Part shown: positions 20,940-32,075 of the stretch, in pieces
Layout of the letters: every line of letters begins with the position of its first letter
How positions within the stretch are numbered: position 1 is the first letter of the stretch
Source of the DNA: Lumnitzera littorea
Taxonomy: Eukaryota > Streptophyta > Magnoliopsida > Myrtales > Combretaceae
DNA length: 64,000 nucleotides
Direction of reading: 5' to 3'
Assembly: GCA_024138015.1 (NCBI GenBank)
Contig: JAMXBB010000001.1
Coordinates: forward strand, 91,406,463 to 91,470,462
Program-made: the position numbers and the translations under genes
Notes under the pieces: model-generated
What the model saw: only the letters and a program-made list of their open reading frames with translations
Told to the model about the DNA's origin: nothing
Database searches by the model: none

Positions 20940-22330
20940 AGTCTTATGAAGACATGCCTAGATTAGACTCATCAATAGTAGTCCACAAGTTACCCAGGAT
21001 AGAGGACATGAAACCTAAAAGGCAAAAGTTTAAACGATTCAAGCCTAACATATTGCTTAAAATTAAAGAGGAAGTAAAGAAACTATTACAAGTTAAGTTC
21101 ATAAAGTATCAAATTACCATAAGCGAGTAGCCAATGTAATTTTAGTGCCTAAGAAGAATGGGAAGGTTAGAGTTCGTGTAAACTTTTGCGACTTGAATCA
21201 AGCCATGCCTAAGGAAAATTTTCCCTTACCACACATTGATGTTTTGGTAGATAACATAGTAAAAAATCATCTCTTCTCATTTATAGATAGTTTCTTAAGA
21301 TACTATCAAATTGAGATGGCAAAGTAAAACCAAGACTACCTTCGTTACCACCTAAGGAACATTTTGTTACAAAGTGTTGCCTTTTAGGTTAAAGAATGCT
21401 AGGGTAACTTACCAACATGTTATGGTGATAATGTTTCATGATATGATGCACCTAGAGATAGCAATATATGTAGATGATATGATCGCCAAGTCCAAGGAAG
21501 ACGAGAACCATGTGGTTGTTCTGCAAAAGATATTTGAAAGATTGAGGAAGTTCTAGCTAAAGTTGAATTTGGAGAAATGTACCTTTAGGATAGCTTAAAA
21601 AAAACTATTAGGTTTTATTGTCAGTAGAAAAGGGATCGAGGTAGAACTAGATAAAGTGAAGGCAATCATGGACATGCTTACACTAAAACTACTGAAGGAA
21701 GTTAGAAGACTATTGAAGAGGTTAAATTGCATCACTCAATTCATAGCAACTTACAAGTGCAAGCCACTATTTAAGCTCTTGAGAAAGACTATAGTAGTAG
21801 AATGAGATGAAGAGTATGAAAAGGCATTTGCCAAAATCATGGAGCACCTAATGAGGCCACCAGTATTGGTTACTCCCATATTGGGACAACTACTAATCCT
21901 CTACCTGACAATTCTTCTCGAATCCAAGGGATGTAGGCTGGGGTATAGAGACGAGATTGGGAGAAAATAGCATCCTATATACTAACTAAGTAAGAAGTTC
22001 ACAAGGGGCAAGTAGAAATATTCAGAAGTAAAAAGGACGTATTATACCTCAATATGGGTAATGCATGGGCTCAAACAATACACCCTCTATTACCCAACAA
22101 AGCTATTGATAAAGCACAACCTTTTGAGATATTTGGTAGAAAAACTGGCTTTAATCAAAAGATCTCTAAGTCACAAATGTTGTTTTCTGAATTCAACAAA
22201 AGGTAAGTGAGCCAAAATTCAATTAAAGGGTAAGCCTTGGCAGACCAATTAATAGAACATCCACTCAAGGGTAATGACGGTAGCTTAGAAGCTTAATTTC
22301 CAGATGAAGATGTAATGATGACAGTTGGAT
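20940..22330 (+). pseudogene. Reverse transcriptase and RNase H of Tat-like element
   Basis: From about 21000 the sequence gives KRFKPNILLKIKEEVKKLL, then KNGKVRVRVNFCDLNQAMPK, ENFPLPHIDVLVDN and FSFIDSFLRYYQIEMAK. After a stop in TTFVTT-stop-GTFCYKVLPFRLKNA comes the intact catalytic YVDD in IYVDDMIAKSKEDENH. KCTFRIA, LLGFIVSRKGIEVELDKVKAI and a first RNase H (LSKKFTRGK, YPTKLLIKHN) follow in interrupted frames. Homologous to Tat/Ogre RT. The active-site aspartates are kept but stops make it a pseudogene. Confidence 0.9.
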
Positions 22331-22444
22331 TAAGTAGAGAGAAGCTTGAATGGAAAATGTACTTTGATGGAGTTGTCAATGTGTTTGGATATGGAATATA
22401 GGCAAATCTGGTATCATTTGAAAGTAATCATTTCACTATTGCAA
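22331..22444 (+). pseudogene. Archaeal-type RNase H of Tat-like element, first part
   Basis: LEWKMYFDGVVNVFGYGI fits the first strand of the second RNase H domain found in Tat elements, followed by VSFESNHFTIA. It is cut here by the solo LTR beginning at 22445 and continues at 23771. Confidence 0.8.
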
Positions 22445-23770
22445 TAATAACGAAAATTTAACATACTTTTTCTATACTTATTTCATGCTATTTTGAATGC
22501 TAATTTAGTCAATTTTATGATACTTTAAGCTTCATTGGTTTAATTTTCATTTTCAGGGACTTTAAGAGCCTTTTATGAGGTTTCGAGTGTTTTTATCAAT
22601 TTTCAGAGTATTTTGAAATAAAAGCATTAATTAAGGATTGAAGGGTATGACAATTAAGCAAAGAAACGAAGCCTAATGAAGACTACGGCTACGGTCCCCA
22701 TAGGTGTTCCCTTGGTCAAGTAATTTCATGAAATTCGAAGTTTTTGCACTAAGTGCAAGTATACGCACATACTTTACAGCCATATACCTAAGGCATAAAC
22801 ACCCTATGATGAGTGAATCTTCTATATTTGTTAAAAGTTCTCTTCATAAACCTGCCCCACTCCCTATATATAGATTCTTAGGCTTAGGTTTTAAAGGAGA
22901 GCCCCTTGGATAAAGTTGTAGGCTAGAATATTAGTAGGGTCTCTTGAATTATTTCTTCTTTTCTTGGAATTATGTTGTTCTTCCTTTGATATTCTTAGTA
23001 AATTTTTATTGGAATATAGTTCTTTTTACAACAACTTCTATTTCAATCTATGATTTTGTTCTTTAAAGATCTAATTACACAAATCTCATTGTCTTCAATT
23101 AGTATTTATCCAAGTTGCTAGTTGATGTATGAGTTTGCTATAGAGATGCAAGTCCTACAGTTGAATAGACAAGTGTAATTAAAAGAAACTAAGTATGCTA
23201 AGAGATTAGGTATTCTCCGAATTAAGGTAACCGAAAGTAGCCAACCTAATAGCAGCATCTAAGTTCTTAATGTAATCCTGCAATGCTCTATCCAAAAGCA
23301 ATTTAGATAGAGAGGGTCTCAAGATTGGGAAGAGGCTACAAATTCTAATTCTACCGATTTAGAATCCAAATTCCATAGGAATATGATTAGGCATCTACAT
23401 AGTCCAAGGAATAATTGAGATCAAAAGTTGCATGGAACTAGAGAGTAATAATGATAATTTACTGAGGATTGTGGCCTATATCTTTTAATTGAGTCATGCT
23501 TAGTTATTAGTTTTAGTTTGATTAGTTTAGCTATTTTAATTGTTCTTATTTATTTTATTGTTTTTATTTCAATTATTGTCTTTTATTCATCTTTCCCCTT
23601 TAATTACAATTATCCTTCTATTGTTAAGTTAGGTAATTGATAATTTAGGGTAAAATTGCTAGTAATTTAGGTTCTCACACACATGGTTCCCTATGGGATT
23701 GATGCTCGACCTCATATCCATTCTTATCTATACTATAACTTGACCAAGTGCACTTACCTCATGCCAATCA
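22445..23770 (+). mobile_element. Solo LTR, Athila-related family 3
   Basis: A 1326-bp sequence starting TAATAACGAAAA and ending AAGTGCACTTACCTCATGCCAATCA. Its ends resemble those of the Athila-like LTRs (TAATAACTCT and GCACTTGCCTCATATCA). It splits the second RNase H of the Tat-like element exactly between FTIA and AARLSF. The flanks TGCAA and AGCAG share only the central GCA, so the target duplication has decayed. An open frame at 22704-22913 has no recognisable product. Confidence 0.8.
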
Positions 23771-24170
23771 AGCAGCTAGATTATCATTCCCATGTAGGAA
23801 CAACAAAGCATGGCACAAGGCCCTTATTTTGGGGCTTAAGATGGCTTTAGATACTAGGATACAAAAGCTAAAAGTATATAAAGATTCTTCTCTTATCATT
23901 CTCCAAATCCTAAGAGAATATAAGACAAGAGACAACAAGTTAATACTGTATCACAAGCATTTGGGAAGATTAATAGAACGATTTGGGGAAATCTCATTCA
24001 CTTATATCTGGAGAACCCGGAGTCAATTTGCCAATGCATTGGCAACATTAGCCTCTGTGATAAAAGTCATGGATGGGATAGAGATTCAGCCCCTAAAAAT
24101 TGAGGTGAAGGAGAAGTCAACCTTCTACTTTGTTATTGATGAAAAGTAAGAGAAGAAGCCTTAGTATTAT
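23771..24170 (+). pseudogene. Archaeal-type RNase H of Tat-like element, second part
   Basis: AARLSFPCRNNKAWHKALILGLKMAL, in parts ARLSFPCRNNKAWHKALILG and LKVYKDSSLIILQILREY, then KHLGRLIERFGEISFTYIWR and RSQFANALATLASV. It belongs to the second RNase H domain that separates Tat elements from other gypsy lineages. The usual IAEYEA glutamate site reads KAWHKA. An open frame begins at 23748 inside the solo LTR, but the domain proper starts at 23771. Confidence 0.88.
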
Positions 24171-24962
24171 CATATCAAAAGATTCATCTAGATAGGTGAG
24201 TTACCAAAAGAAGCTGATAAAAGAGACTTGAAAGCTTTCAGAAGATTGGTAACCCATTTCTTATTAAGCGGAGCTACTTTATACAAGATGTCATTTGATA
24301 CCACACTACTAAGATGTATGGATGAAGAAGAAGATGAGAAGATAATGAAGGAGGTGCACGAAGGAGTTTGTCATCCTCAAATGAATGGATACATAGGAAA
24401 ATCATGAGGATAGGATGTTTCTAGATGACAATGGAATCAAACTATATTAAACACGTGAGACATTGCCACCAATGCCAAGTATACACCAACAAAACCAATG
24501 CCCCGCCTTGAGAGTTGCATATGTTATCAACCCCTGGCCTTTGTTAATGTAGGGAATAGATACGGTCGATCCAATATCACCAACAGCTTTAAATGGACAC
24601 AGGTTCATTCTAGTCATGATTGATTATTTTACTAAATGAGTGGAAGCAACATCATGTGCTAATGTAACTAAAGGAGTAGTGGTTAGGATTCTAAAAAGGG
24701 ATATCATTGCAAGATATGGTACACCTCAGTCAATCATTACAAACAATGGGTCGAATTTGAATAATAAGTTGATACCTAAGGTATGTAGCCAATTTAAGAT
24801 CAATTATAGAAATTCAACTTTGTATAGACCTTAGATGAATGGGGCAATCAAAGCCACTAATAAGAACATCAAAAGAATCATTGAGAAGATGGTGATCACT
24901 TATATAAACTAGCATGAGATGCTTCTCTTTGCTCTCGTGGCATATAGATTTCAATCAGAACT
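24171..24962 (+). pseudogene. Integrase of Tat-like element, first part
   Basis: The zinc-binding segment (HEGVCHPQMNG in KEVHEGVCHPQMNGYIG, then RHCHQCQVYTN) is followed by the core: GIDTVDPISPTALNGHRFIL, VMIDYFTK, ANVTKGVVVRILKRDIIARY, GTPQSIITNNGSNLNNKLIP and MNGAIKATNKNIKRIIEKM. Two of the three catalytic acids are lost (TDNG has become TNNG and GAVEA has become GAIKA), both by G-to-A changes. The reading ends at LVAYRFQSE, where a solo LTR intervenes. Confidence 0.88.
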
Positions 24963-26571
24963 TAATCACCTCTAAATAGAGCTTCCGAGTTTTACAAATT
25001 ATAAACCTATATTCTATCCTTAACTCAGTTCAACAAGCAAGTATACCTATCGTTTTATAGTATGGATGAGTATAGGGTTGTCTTCACTAGGAACCGATAC
25101 AAGCACTGGTACTTATTAATTTTCCTATGATCTAGCAACCAAATTTATCAAGTAATAAAAAGATTTAAATATCTAATTTACTAGCTAAACTAGACCAATC
25201 CATAAACTAATTTCAACTAAAACAATGGCTACAATAACGCTTGCTGATACAACACTTAACATGTAAACTTGCTTCACCACTTAGCATAATATCATAATTA
25301 ATCCTATCCTAACGATTGTTATTTGCAAGGAATCACTAGTATGTAAGCATCCTTCTTGACATTACTTACATCTAATGCTAACTGTATCTATTAAAATCTC
25401 TTCTAAATTAATAGCCAACTCAAATCGCATTAATGATATGTTAATTTGTCAATTTCCTTAAGAATGTAGCAACTTTCTTAATAATATCTCTACTATCAAG
25501 AGTGAGATATCCCAACGAATTAGATCTATTCAATAGAATTGTCTCTCGACATATTCTATTGAAATCTGGCCTAAGTTAATGTCAAGCACTACATCATACT
25601 TAGATTAATCAAGTTCAATTCATCAAGAATAACAACATCAAGAAACTACTATTCCATACACTTAATCATACTAAGTGAATGTAGTAAATCCTAACATACT
25701 ACTCATATATGATAAAACAATAACATAAACTAACAAAAATCATAATTAAAAAGAAATAAAACATGGAATAAGTAAAAAGTAAAAACCCCTTTTTATTCCA
25801 CTATAGAAGTCTCATAAATACATGAACAATAAAGTTCTATCGGCTCTCTTGAGTAATTTTGGGAAGAATACAATTTACATTAATAATTTTACAAAAGAAC
25901 AACTGAACAAAACACAAAATGATACAAGATGGATGAATAGGTGTGTTGTGGGTTAGTGATTTAATGTGATGTGTTATGGTGTGATGCTCTTGATGAAGTT
26001 AATTATGATGATATCTCTATTAGAAAATTATGGTGTATTTATATTCTTCTTGTCAAAAGACTTGAAATACACCATTTCAATACATCCCTTAGTGTTAAGA
26101 CCTATTCTACACACCGGTTCGTGCAAAACAATTTAAAAAGAATCATCATGTCCACTCCCATCACACCTATGACTCGGAGAATGATCTTCTCATCAGAAAC
26201 ACTCCACCTCATCATGCTGGTGATTGAGGCATGATCGTCCTCTTGAGGTGCAATCACGGCTATAATAAACAACTGGAAAAATAGTTTTAGCCTTTCTACT
26301 CCCTTGATCACAGCCATGATAGAGGGAGTAATGAGCGCTGGGCAGTCAAATCTTCTTTTATCAAGCCCATGATTGCTCCAAATCTCCTTGTTCTTATGTA
26401 ATTTGATCTTCTCTTCACTTTGTCTTAAATAAATATCATCTCCTTGCTCTTGAATCATCTGAAATTGATATATTATATACTTAAGTACCAAGAGCTTAAG
26501 AAATAAACACAATTATAGTCAATTTATGTCTAAACATGCCCAAAAAGTACAGAGTAATTTATAGTTATCCA
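24963..26571 (-). mobile_element. Solo LTR, Athila-related family 2, in Tat integrase
   Basis: About 1.61 kb, aligning throughout with the solo LTR at 9056-10720: start TAATCACCTCTAAATAGAGC, end AGAGTAATTTATAGTTATCC. The flanking bases (AACTT before, AACCT after) suggest a decayed 5-bp duplication, so the ends are uncertain by one or two bases. The host integrase rejoins across it: RFQSE before, TSTGAAPYSLVHETE after. Confidence 0.82.
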
Positions 26572-27027
26572 AACCTCTACAGGAGCAGCTCCTTACTCAT
26601 TGGTGCATGAAACCGAAGTGGTATTACCAATAGAGATAGAAATACCCTTATTCTAGGTGTTAGCGGAGACTCAGCTTAATAAGGTAGAGTGGATCAAAAA
26701 GCGAATGGAGCATTTGAACCTCTTCAATGAAAGGAGGTTAGCAGCTATGTTTCACGTGTCATGTGTCATGGTCAATGTTACTAGTAGAGGATGATCAAAG
26801 CCTTTAATAAGAAAGTGTGATTGAGACATTTTAAAGAAGCAGATTTAGTGTTAAGGAAAGTATTGCTGAATGTGAAAGATCCAAGAGGAAAATTTGCTCC
26901 AAATTATGAAGGTCCTCATGTAGTGAGAAGGGAACTATTAAGAGGGGCATTATTACTATCAGAGATAGATGGTTTAGATTTAAGGGACCCTATAAATTCA
27001 TATGATGTTAAATTGTACTACTCCTGA
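26572..27027 (+). pseudogene. Integrase of Tat-like element, C-terminal part
   Basis: Continues with TSTGAAPYSLVHETEVVLPI and EIEIPLF, then a degraded helix, then 26821-27027: RHFKEADLVLRKVLLNVKDP, RGKFAPNYEGPHVVRRELL and INSYDVKLYYS before the stop. FKEGDLVLK...NYEGPYVV is the standard C-terminus of Tat/Ogre integrase. The last 68 codons are an open frame ending at the natural stop. Confidence 0.88.
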
Positions 27028-28132
27028 CTTAATGAATTTAATAAGATTCCAATTCTCCGTGAAAATTGATTGTGGTTAATATTTCATTGTTTGCGAGCAA
27101 AGTTGATATTCATGATGGTCATTGATCTCGGATGGTCATTGATCGATAATCACACCATTGATAAGTCTTTCTATGTCTCCCTTCTTGGTCTTAAACACTT
27201 GATTACTGCATAATTATTCTATCACTAGAAAACCTAAATTACCAAATAATGAGGTTAGGTGTGCCTTAAGATCTAATCTTGTTTTGAAAAAAGAGGTTTA
27301 ATTTTCAAGAATGACCTAATTGTAGGGTTTATAATTAAAAGTTGAATATTATAGGTATTGAACCAAAACATGAGCATGGTATAGCTAGAAGATTGCAAAG
27401 GTTCACAACTAAAATCCTTGACTGCATTCTGCTAAAATAAATGGAAATTTCAAGTTGTATGCCACATATAGCATAAACCTTCTTTCAAGGAATGGGTATT
27501 ATTGTAAAAGGTTGCTAACAAGAACCTTGATTGCATTCTGAATTTTGAATGAAAAAATTGCATTCTGCATTATAAATGAGTGAATATTAGGAATCAATAC
27601 GAGGTATGTTGATTAGTTACTATCCGTGAAATCTTGAAAAGTTTCTAAAAATTCTCAAAGAAATTTTCAAATGAATCACTTCCTTTAGGAAAAACTTTAG
27701 ACCCTCAAAGAGACCCGTCCTCTTCAAGATACCTACTAGTTAAAGCCGATGATGTTTTTCTTTAGATCCTCGAAGAGAGCTATCCTCTTTAGGATACCTA
27801 TCAACTTAAGCCGAGGATATTTTCCTTTAAATTCTTGAGAGATCTAACCTCTTAAGGATACCCATAAGTTCAAGTTAGGGATTAACTTCTAGATTCTAAA
27901 GAGAACTATCCTTTTTTGGATACCTACCCATCCAAGCCTGCTTGTCCAAGTTGAGAACCTATTTATCTAACCTTTCAACTCAAAATCCTTTACCCTACCC
28001 TTTCAAGTCGAGACCCTTATTATTTGACCTTTCAAGTCATAATTCTCCTTACCCTGGTAAATTAAGCTAAAACTAGGCAAAAATGGGCATGTCTTTTGTT
28101 TATGTAGCAAATTTTTTATCAAACTTTGCTAT
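27028..28132 (+). other. 3' untranslated region of Tat-like element
   Basis: Noncoding sequence between the integrase stop and the polypurine tract. Two GCATTCTG-bearing stretches (about 27420-27475 and 27515-27580) resemble each other, and a tandem repeat of about 63 bp occupies 27700-27935. No gene is seen. Tat/Ogre elements are known for repeats in this region. Confidence 0.7.
27700..27935. repeat. Tandem repeat of about 63 bp, 3.6 units
   Basis: Units begin AGACCCGTCCTCTTCAAGAT, AGAGCTATCCTCTTTAGGAT, AGATCTAACCTCTTAAGGAT and AGAACTATCCTTTTTTGGAT, each followed by ACCTACnnnnnnAAGCC-like sequence. Units have diverged by roughly a quarter. It lies in the 3' untranslated region of the Tat-like element. 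Confidence 0.85.
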
Positions 28133-28144
28133 AAAAAGGAGCGG
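28133..28144 (+). other. Polypurine tract of Tat-like element
   Basis: AAAAAGGAGCGG immediately before the 3' LTR, where plus-strand synthesis would be primed. One C interrupts the purine run. Confidence 0.65.
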
Positions 28145-29637
28145 TTATAGAAATCTCATTTTTGTCATTTTTTTTTTATTTTTAAGTTTATTTTTTGGCT
28201 AGGTTTATCGAAAAAAATCAAAAAAATTGAAAAATAAAAAGTGTCAAAAGATTCCAAGTCAAATCAATAAGTTATTTAGGGTCAAATTAATGAGTTAGTT
28301 ATAATTTTTTTAATTTTTATTTTTTTATATGATATTAGTTTTTCTTAAAAATGCATAAAATAAGTATTAACATGTGTCTTTTGTAAGTTCTTTCGTTATT
28401 TAAATTGTGTTTTTAATATTCTCACAGTAAATTGCATATTTATCATAAAAATTACATATTTAGAATAATGATTGCATGTTTGTCATAAAAATTGCATTTT
28501 TAGAATAAATTGCACATATAAAATGTGAATTGCCTGTTTTTTAATAAAAATTCATTTTTTTAATTTTGCATTTTTTAAGTAAGTTACATTTTTTTACTAA
28601 AATTTCATTTCTAAATAAAAAAAAAAAAGGAACTGCATCTTTTTGGTTAAAATTGCATTATTAAAAAAAATGCATTTTTTGTTAAAAATTGCATCTTTTG
28701 TTAATATTTGCCAATTGTTCATGAAATTCGCACCTTACATATAAAAATTACATTTTTAAGAATAATTGCATCTTTTATCAAAATAAAATATCTTTTGGTT
28801 AATATTTGCATATTTTACACTAAAGTTACATATTTTATGGAATTTGAATAAAAATTGAATTTTTCATATAAATTGAATTTTTTAAGATATTTTAAGCTTT
28901 TTTATGAAAAATTGTTTTATCATGTAGTTGGTTTTTTTTTTTTTTTGAAAAACAAAAATCTTAACTTGGTTTTTTTCCAAAATTATTTTCTTTTGGGGTT
29001 TTTCAAAACTGGGCAATAAAAATTGGGTTTTTTAGAATTTTTTTCATAAAAAATAAATGGCTAAAAACGAAAACCCAACTTCTTTTTCAAAAATAAAAAA
29101 TGGATAACACATTAAAGTTTTCTAAAAATTAGAACTACGTTAAAATGGTCTTAATTAGCAAGTATATAAGTATTTTTAGGGCAACCATAAAAATTGAAAA
29201 ACTTTTTGTTTTGGAAAATTCATAATTAAAAATCATGAAAAATCATTTTTCATGTCTTTTACATATTTTTACATTTTTATAAATATTACAAAAATTAAAG
29301 CCCATTAGTTAATTTTTTTTATAATTCCTACATAGTGGCTTTTGTCTTAATAAACTAGCCTTCAAGTTCAGTTTTTTAGTTAAAAATTTTCTAAAAATTA
29401 TTTTTTAGAAAATTCAAGAACTAGTGACTAAATTAGTGTTTTTCCACTCAAAAACTCTAATTTCCTTTTTTTACCAGTTTTATTGGTTAGCAACTCCAAG
29501 TTATATTTTAAATATATTTTTTAAAACATTTTTTAGAGAAAAAAAATATTTTACTTAATTTTATGTCAATTAATCTTTATTAAGCGGGTTGCACTTAATA
29601 TAGGTTAAATCAAGGAAAATCAAAATAGAACTCGACA
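28145..29637 (+). repeat. 3' LTR of Tat-like element
   Basis: The start, TTATAGAAATCTCATTTTT, is a decayed TGTAGACACTCAATTTTT. The end, GAACTCGACA, equals the end of the solo LTR at 18315. It carries the Tat block GAACTACGTTAAAATGG...AAGTATATAAGTATTTTTAGGGCAACC (29132-29185) and GGTTAGCAACTCCAAGTT (29486). Positions 28430-28860 are a low-complexity stretch in which ATTGCAT and TTGCATTTTT recur about every 25-35 bp. Confidence 0.8.
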
Positions 29638-31876
29638 ACTTAACTAAACTCGATATGGCTCAATAAGAAAAAACAAGATGACTTACAAGATACAACAAAC
29701 AACATATGGCATTGATTAGGATAGGAAGGAAATATAAACTCACCATCCCTATCTCATATGCACACATACTAAAGTGCATACAAAATATTCATTCTCCTTT
29801 ATGTTCTTTCCAATAAATGATTTAATTTGTTGTTTGTTTCCTCTTTTCCTAGTCTCCTAATGGCTAGGAAATTTTGCTAAAAGTGAGATACATTATAAGT
29901 TTTTTAATATAGGATTTTTATAATTGTTAATTCCTTTTAACATTTCATTAATGTTTACTATGAAAATATTTATGAGAAAATCTTATACTATGCCCCCCAA
30001 CCCCAAAAAAAAACCCCATCCCTTATTTTTTTTTTTCACTACTATTGTTATTGCTATAGGGCTCATCATTGTTATGTTTGATGATGATGACGATGATGAT
30101 GTCGTCGTCATAATTATTATTGTTTTTGCTAATATCATGGTTGATCAACCATTACTTTATTATTGCATTTCTTCTCTCTATAAGGATATAATGAGATATT
30201 ATTTACCTTTTGAGGTATTTAAGGATTAATATTTATAGCGTTATTATTATCTTATTGATTATTTATGGTCATTATTTCTATATGGTAACACTACCATCTA
30301 TAGGGGAGGTAAAATGGATGAAATTCCATTTGTGTGTTAAAATTTGGAATATAACTATTTTGTTGTAGGTCTACTTTAATAATTCTAAATAAATTAACAA
30401 TCCTTTTAGATATCGTGATGTATCATAGTCAACCTCTTTTTTTTTTTTAATAGTTCCAATTTATCTGATTCTATTTCTTCATTTAGTATTTTCATTTCAT
30501 ATATTATTATCTTCTCATACTTAATTAAGAATAACCTTTACTTATTTTCCTCTTTCTCATTTTCCAAATATTCATTTCATGTGCCATCATTTTACTAATC
30601 AATGACACTTTATGGAGGTTTATAAGTATATATTTATTATGTCATATCATTATTCATAAATATTACTTTTACCATTATTATGGTCAACCAAGTTTAATGT
30701 AAATTTATTGTTAGATTTCCAATTAATTACATGGTTTTTATGACTATCCTCATTTTTCATTAATTTTTCATCACTAGAGGTTTTATAGGTATCTATACTA
30801 TAGGTAGATGTCTATATCCTAAATCTTGTAAGTCTATTGCTATCTAATATATTATTAAATCTTATAGTGTAAAGGAAATAAGCTACTAAGATATTTTAAT
30901 CTACTCCTAATTATATATAACAATTTATCTCTTTTTAAGTGATTTAATCTTATTATTATTACTAAGATTTTTGGTACATCTATTATCTCCCTCCAAAACA
31001 TGAGATTAATGAAAGAATGAGTCTCTAATACTATAATCACAAAATAAAACCTAGCTAACAATTAATAGAAATATAAATAATGTGAATTCTATCCAAAAAA
31101 TACTTAACTCTTATTTACTTAGTCTCACCATCTTACTGTTATATAATTCATTATCTTGGGTATTTTGTGAATCATAAATCTAAACTCCGATATCACTTAA
31201 TTTGTAATGCTTTAAACTTATGATGTCACATATCACTATGCGTCACTAATAGCTAATGACACACTAAGATTGTAATTAAAGTTTAATCACCAAAACATAA
31301 GAATTTGTCTCCAAATTATTTCATAAAAATCCTCTAATTAAATTGAATATTAACCAATATGAACCTCTTTGATTTGTGGACAAAGTTATAATAATAATCA
31401 GCCAAAAATAATCTAACCACAATCTCATCATCTTTTTAAACTGATCACTAAATTAAACAAATAACATAATTTTTTTTTTTCAATACTTCCTAATTCATAT
31501 CTTATTCTGATAATCGTAAACCTAGTCATTGATCTCCCTATACTAATCATCTTAATAAACTTCTCCAAGTCCATCAAACTCCATAATTACAACTTAACTA
31601 CTTACATCTATAAAAATAAAGAATGAGCTAATGCCTAATATGTAAGTATCACAAACACATGCATGTGCTAAACAATTACAAATTGCATGTGTCAATATGC
31701 AATCATATATCATAATAATCAATTTAATTATTCATAAATTTAATCCACTAAGGAATAGAGGAATACTCATGATTTCATTTATAAACTCCAAAATAGGGAA
31801 TACCACAATGGCCCCAAATGACTACAAGCATGGGTTTGCCTCTCATGGCCCAAAAACTTCTTGATGTCACACTTTG
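29638..31876. other. AT-rich intergenic DNA without recognisable gene
   Basis: Frequent stops in all frames. The open frame at 29924-30229 owes its length to a low-complexity GAT/GTC run (30081-30112), giving a run of Asp. It has no recognisable domain. Confidence 0.6.
30078..30112. repeat. Imperfect GAT trinucleotide repeat
   Basis: GATGATGATGACGATGATGATG followed by the inverted GTCGTCGTC. Confidence 0.85.
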
Positions 31877-32075
31877 TATCAACACAGATTCATCATCACA
31901 TAGTCATTACACCTTTGCAAGCTTACTATTATTATCTGCACGAGTTCACGATCACACAATTCTAACACCTTTCTAAACTCTCAATATCTATCAACATGGG
32001 TTCACCATCATTCGATCTCACCACCTCCCTAAACTAATATAGGCTCCCCATCTTACAATCCTATACCCTAAATCT
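31877..32075. repeat. 56-bp tandem repeat, about 3.5 units
   Basis: Units start at 31877, 31933 and 31989 with TATCAACACAGATTCATCAT, TATCTGCACGAGTTCACGAT and TATCAACATGGGTTCACCAT, and a shortened unit follows. Each unit continues CACAnAnTCTnACACCTTTCTAAACT. The period is exactly 56 bp between the first three. No coding frame. It may come from an LTR that I could not delimit. Confidence 0.85.

Larger units (their letters stand above)
18431..29637 (+). mobile_element. Tat/Ogre-like Ty3/gypsy element, 5' part not in window
   Basis: Protease, RT, RNase H, archaeal-type RNase H, integrase, a 3' noncoding region with tandem repeats, a polypurine tract and a 3' LTR occur in + strand order. The second RNase H and the motifs PLPHIDVLVDN and NYEGPHVV are hallmarks of the Tat lineage. 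The chromovirus-type element sits upstream in its gag or leader, so its 5' LTR must lie beyond the left edge. Every domain has stops or frameshifts. Two solo LTRs interrupt it. Confidence 0.88.

Noticed and set aside
29924..30229. 101-codon frame with an acidic run
   Set aside because: The run comes from a GAT simple repeat. The rest is low-complexity AT-rich sequence and no domain is seen.
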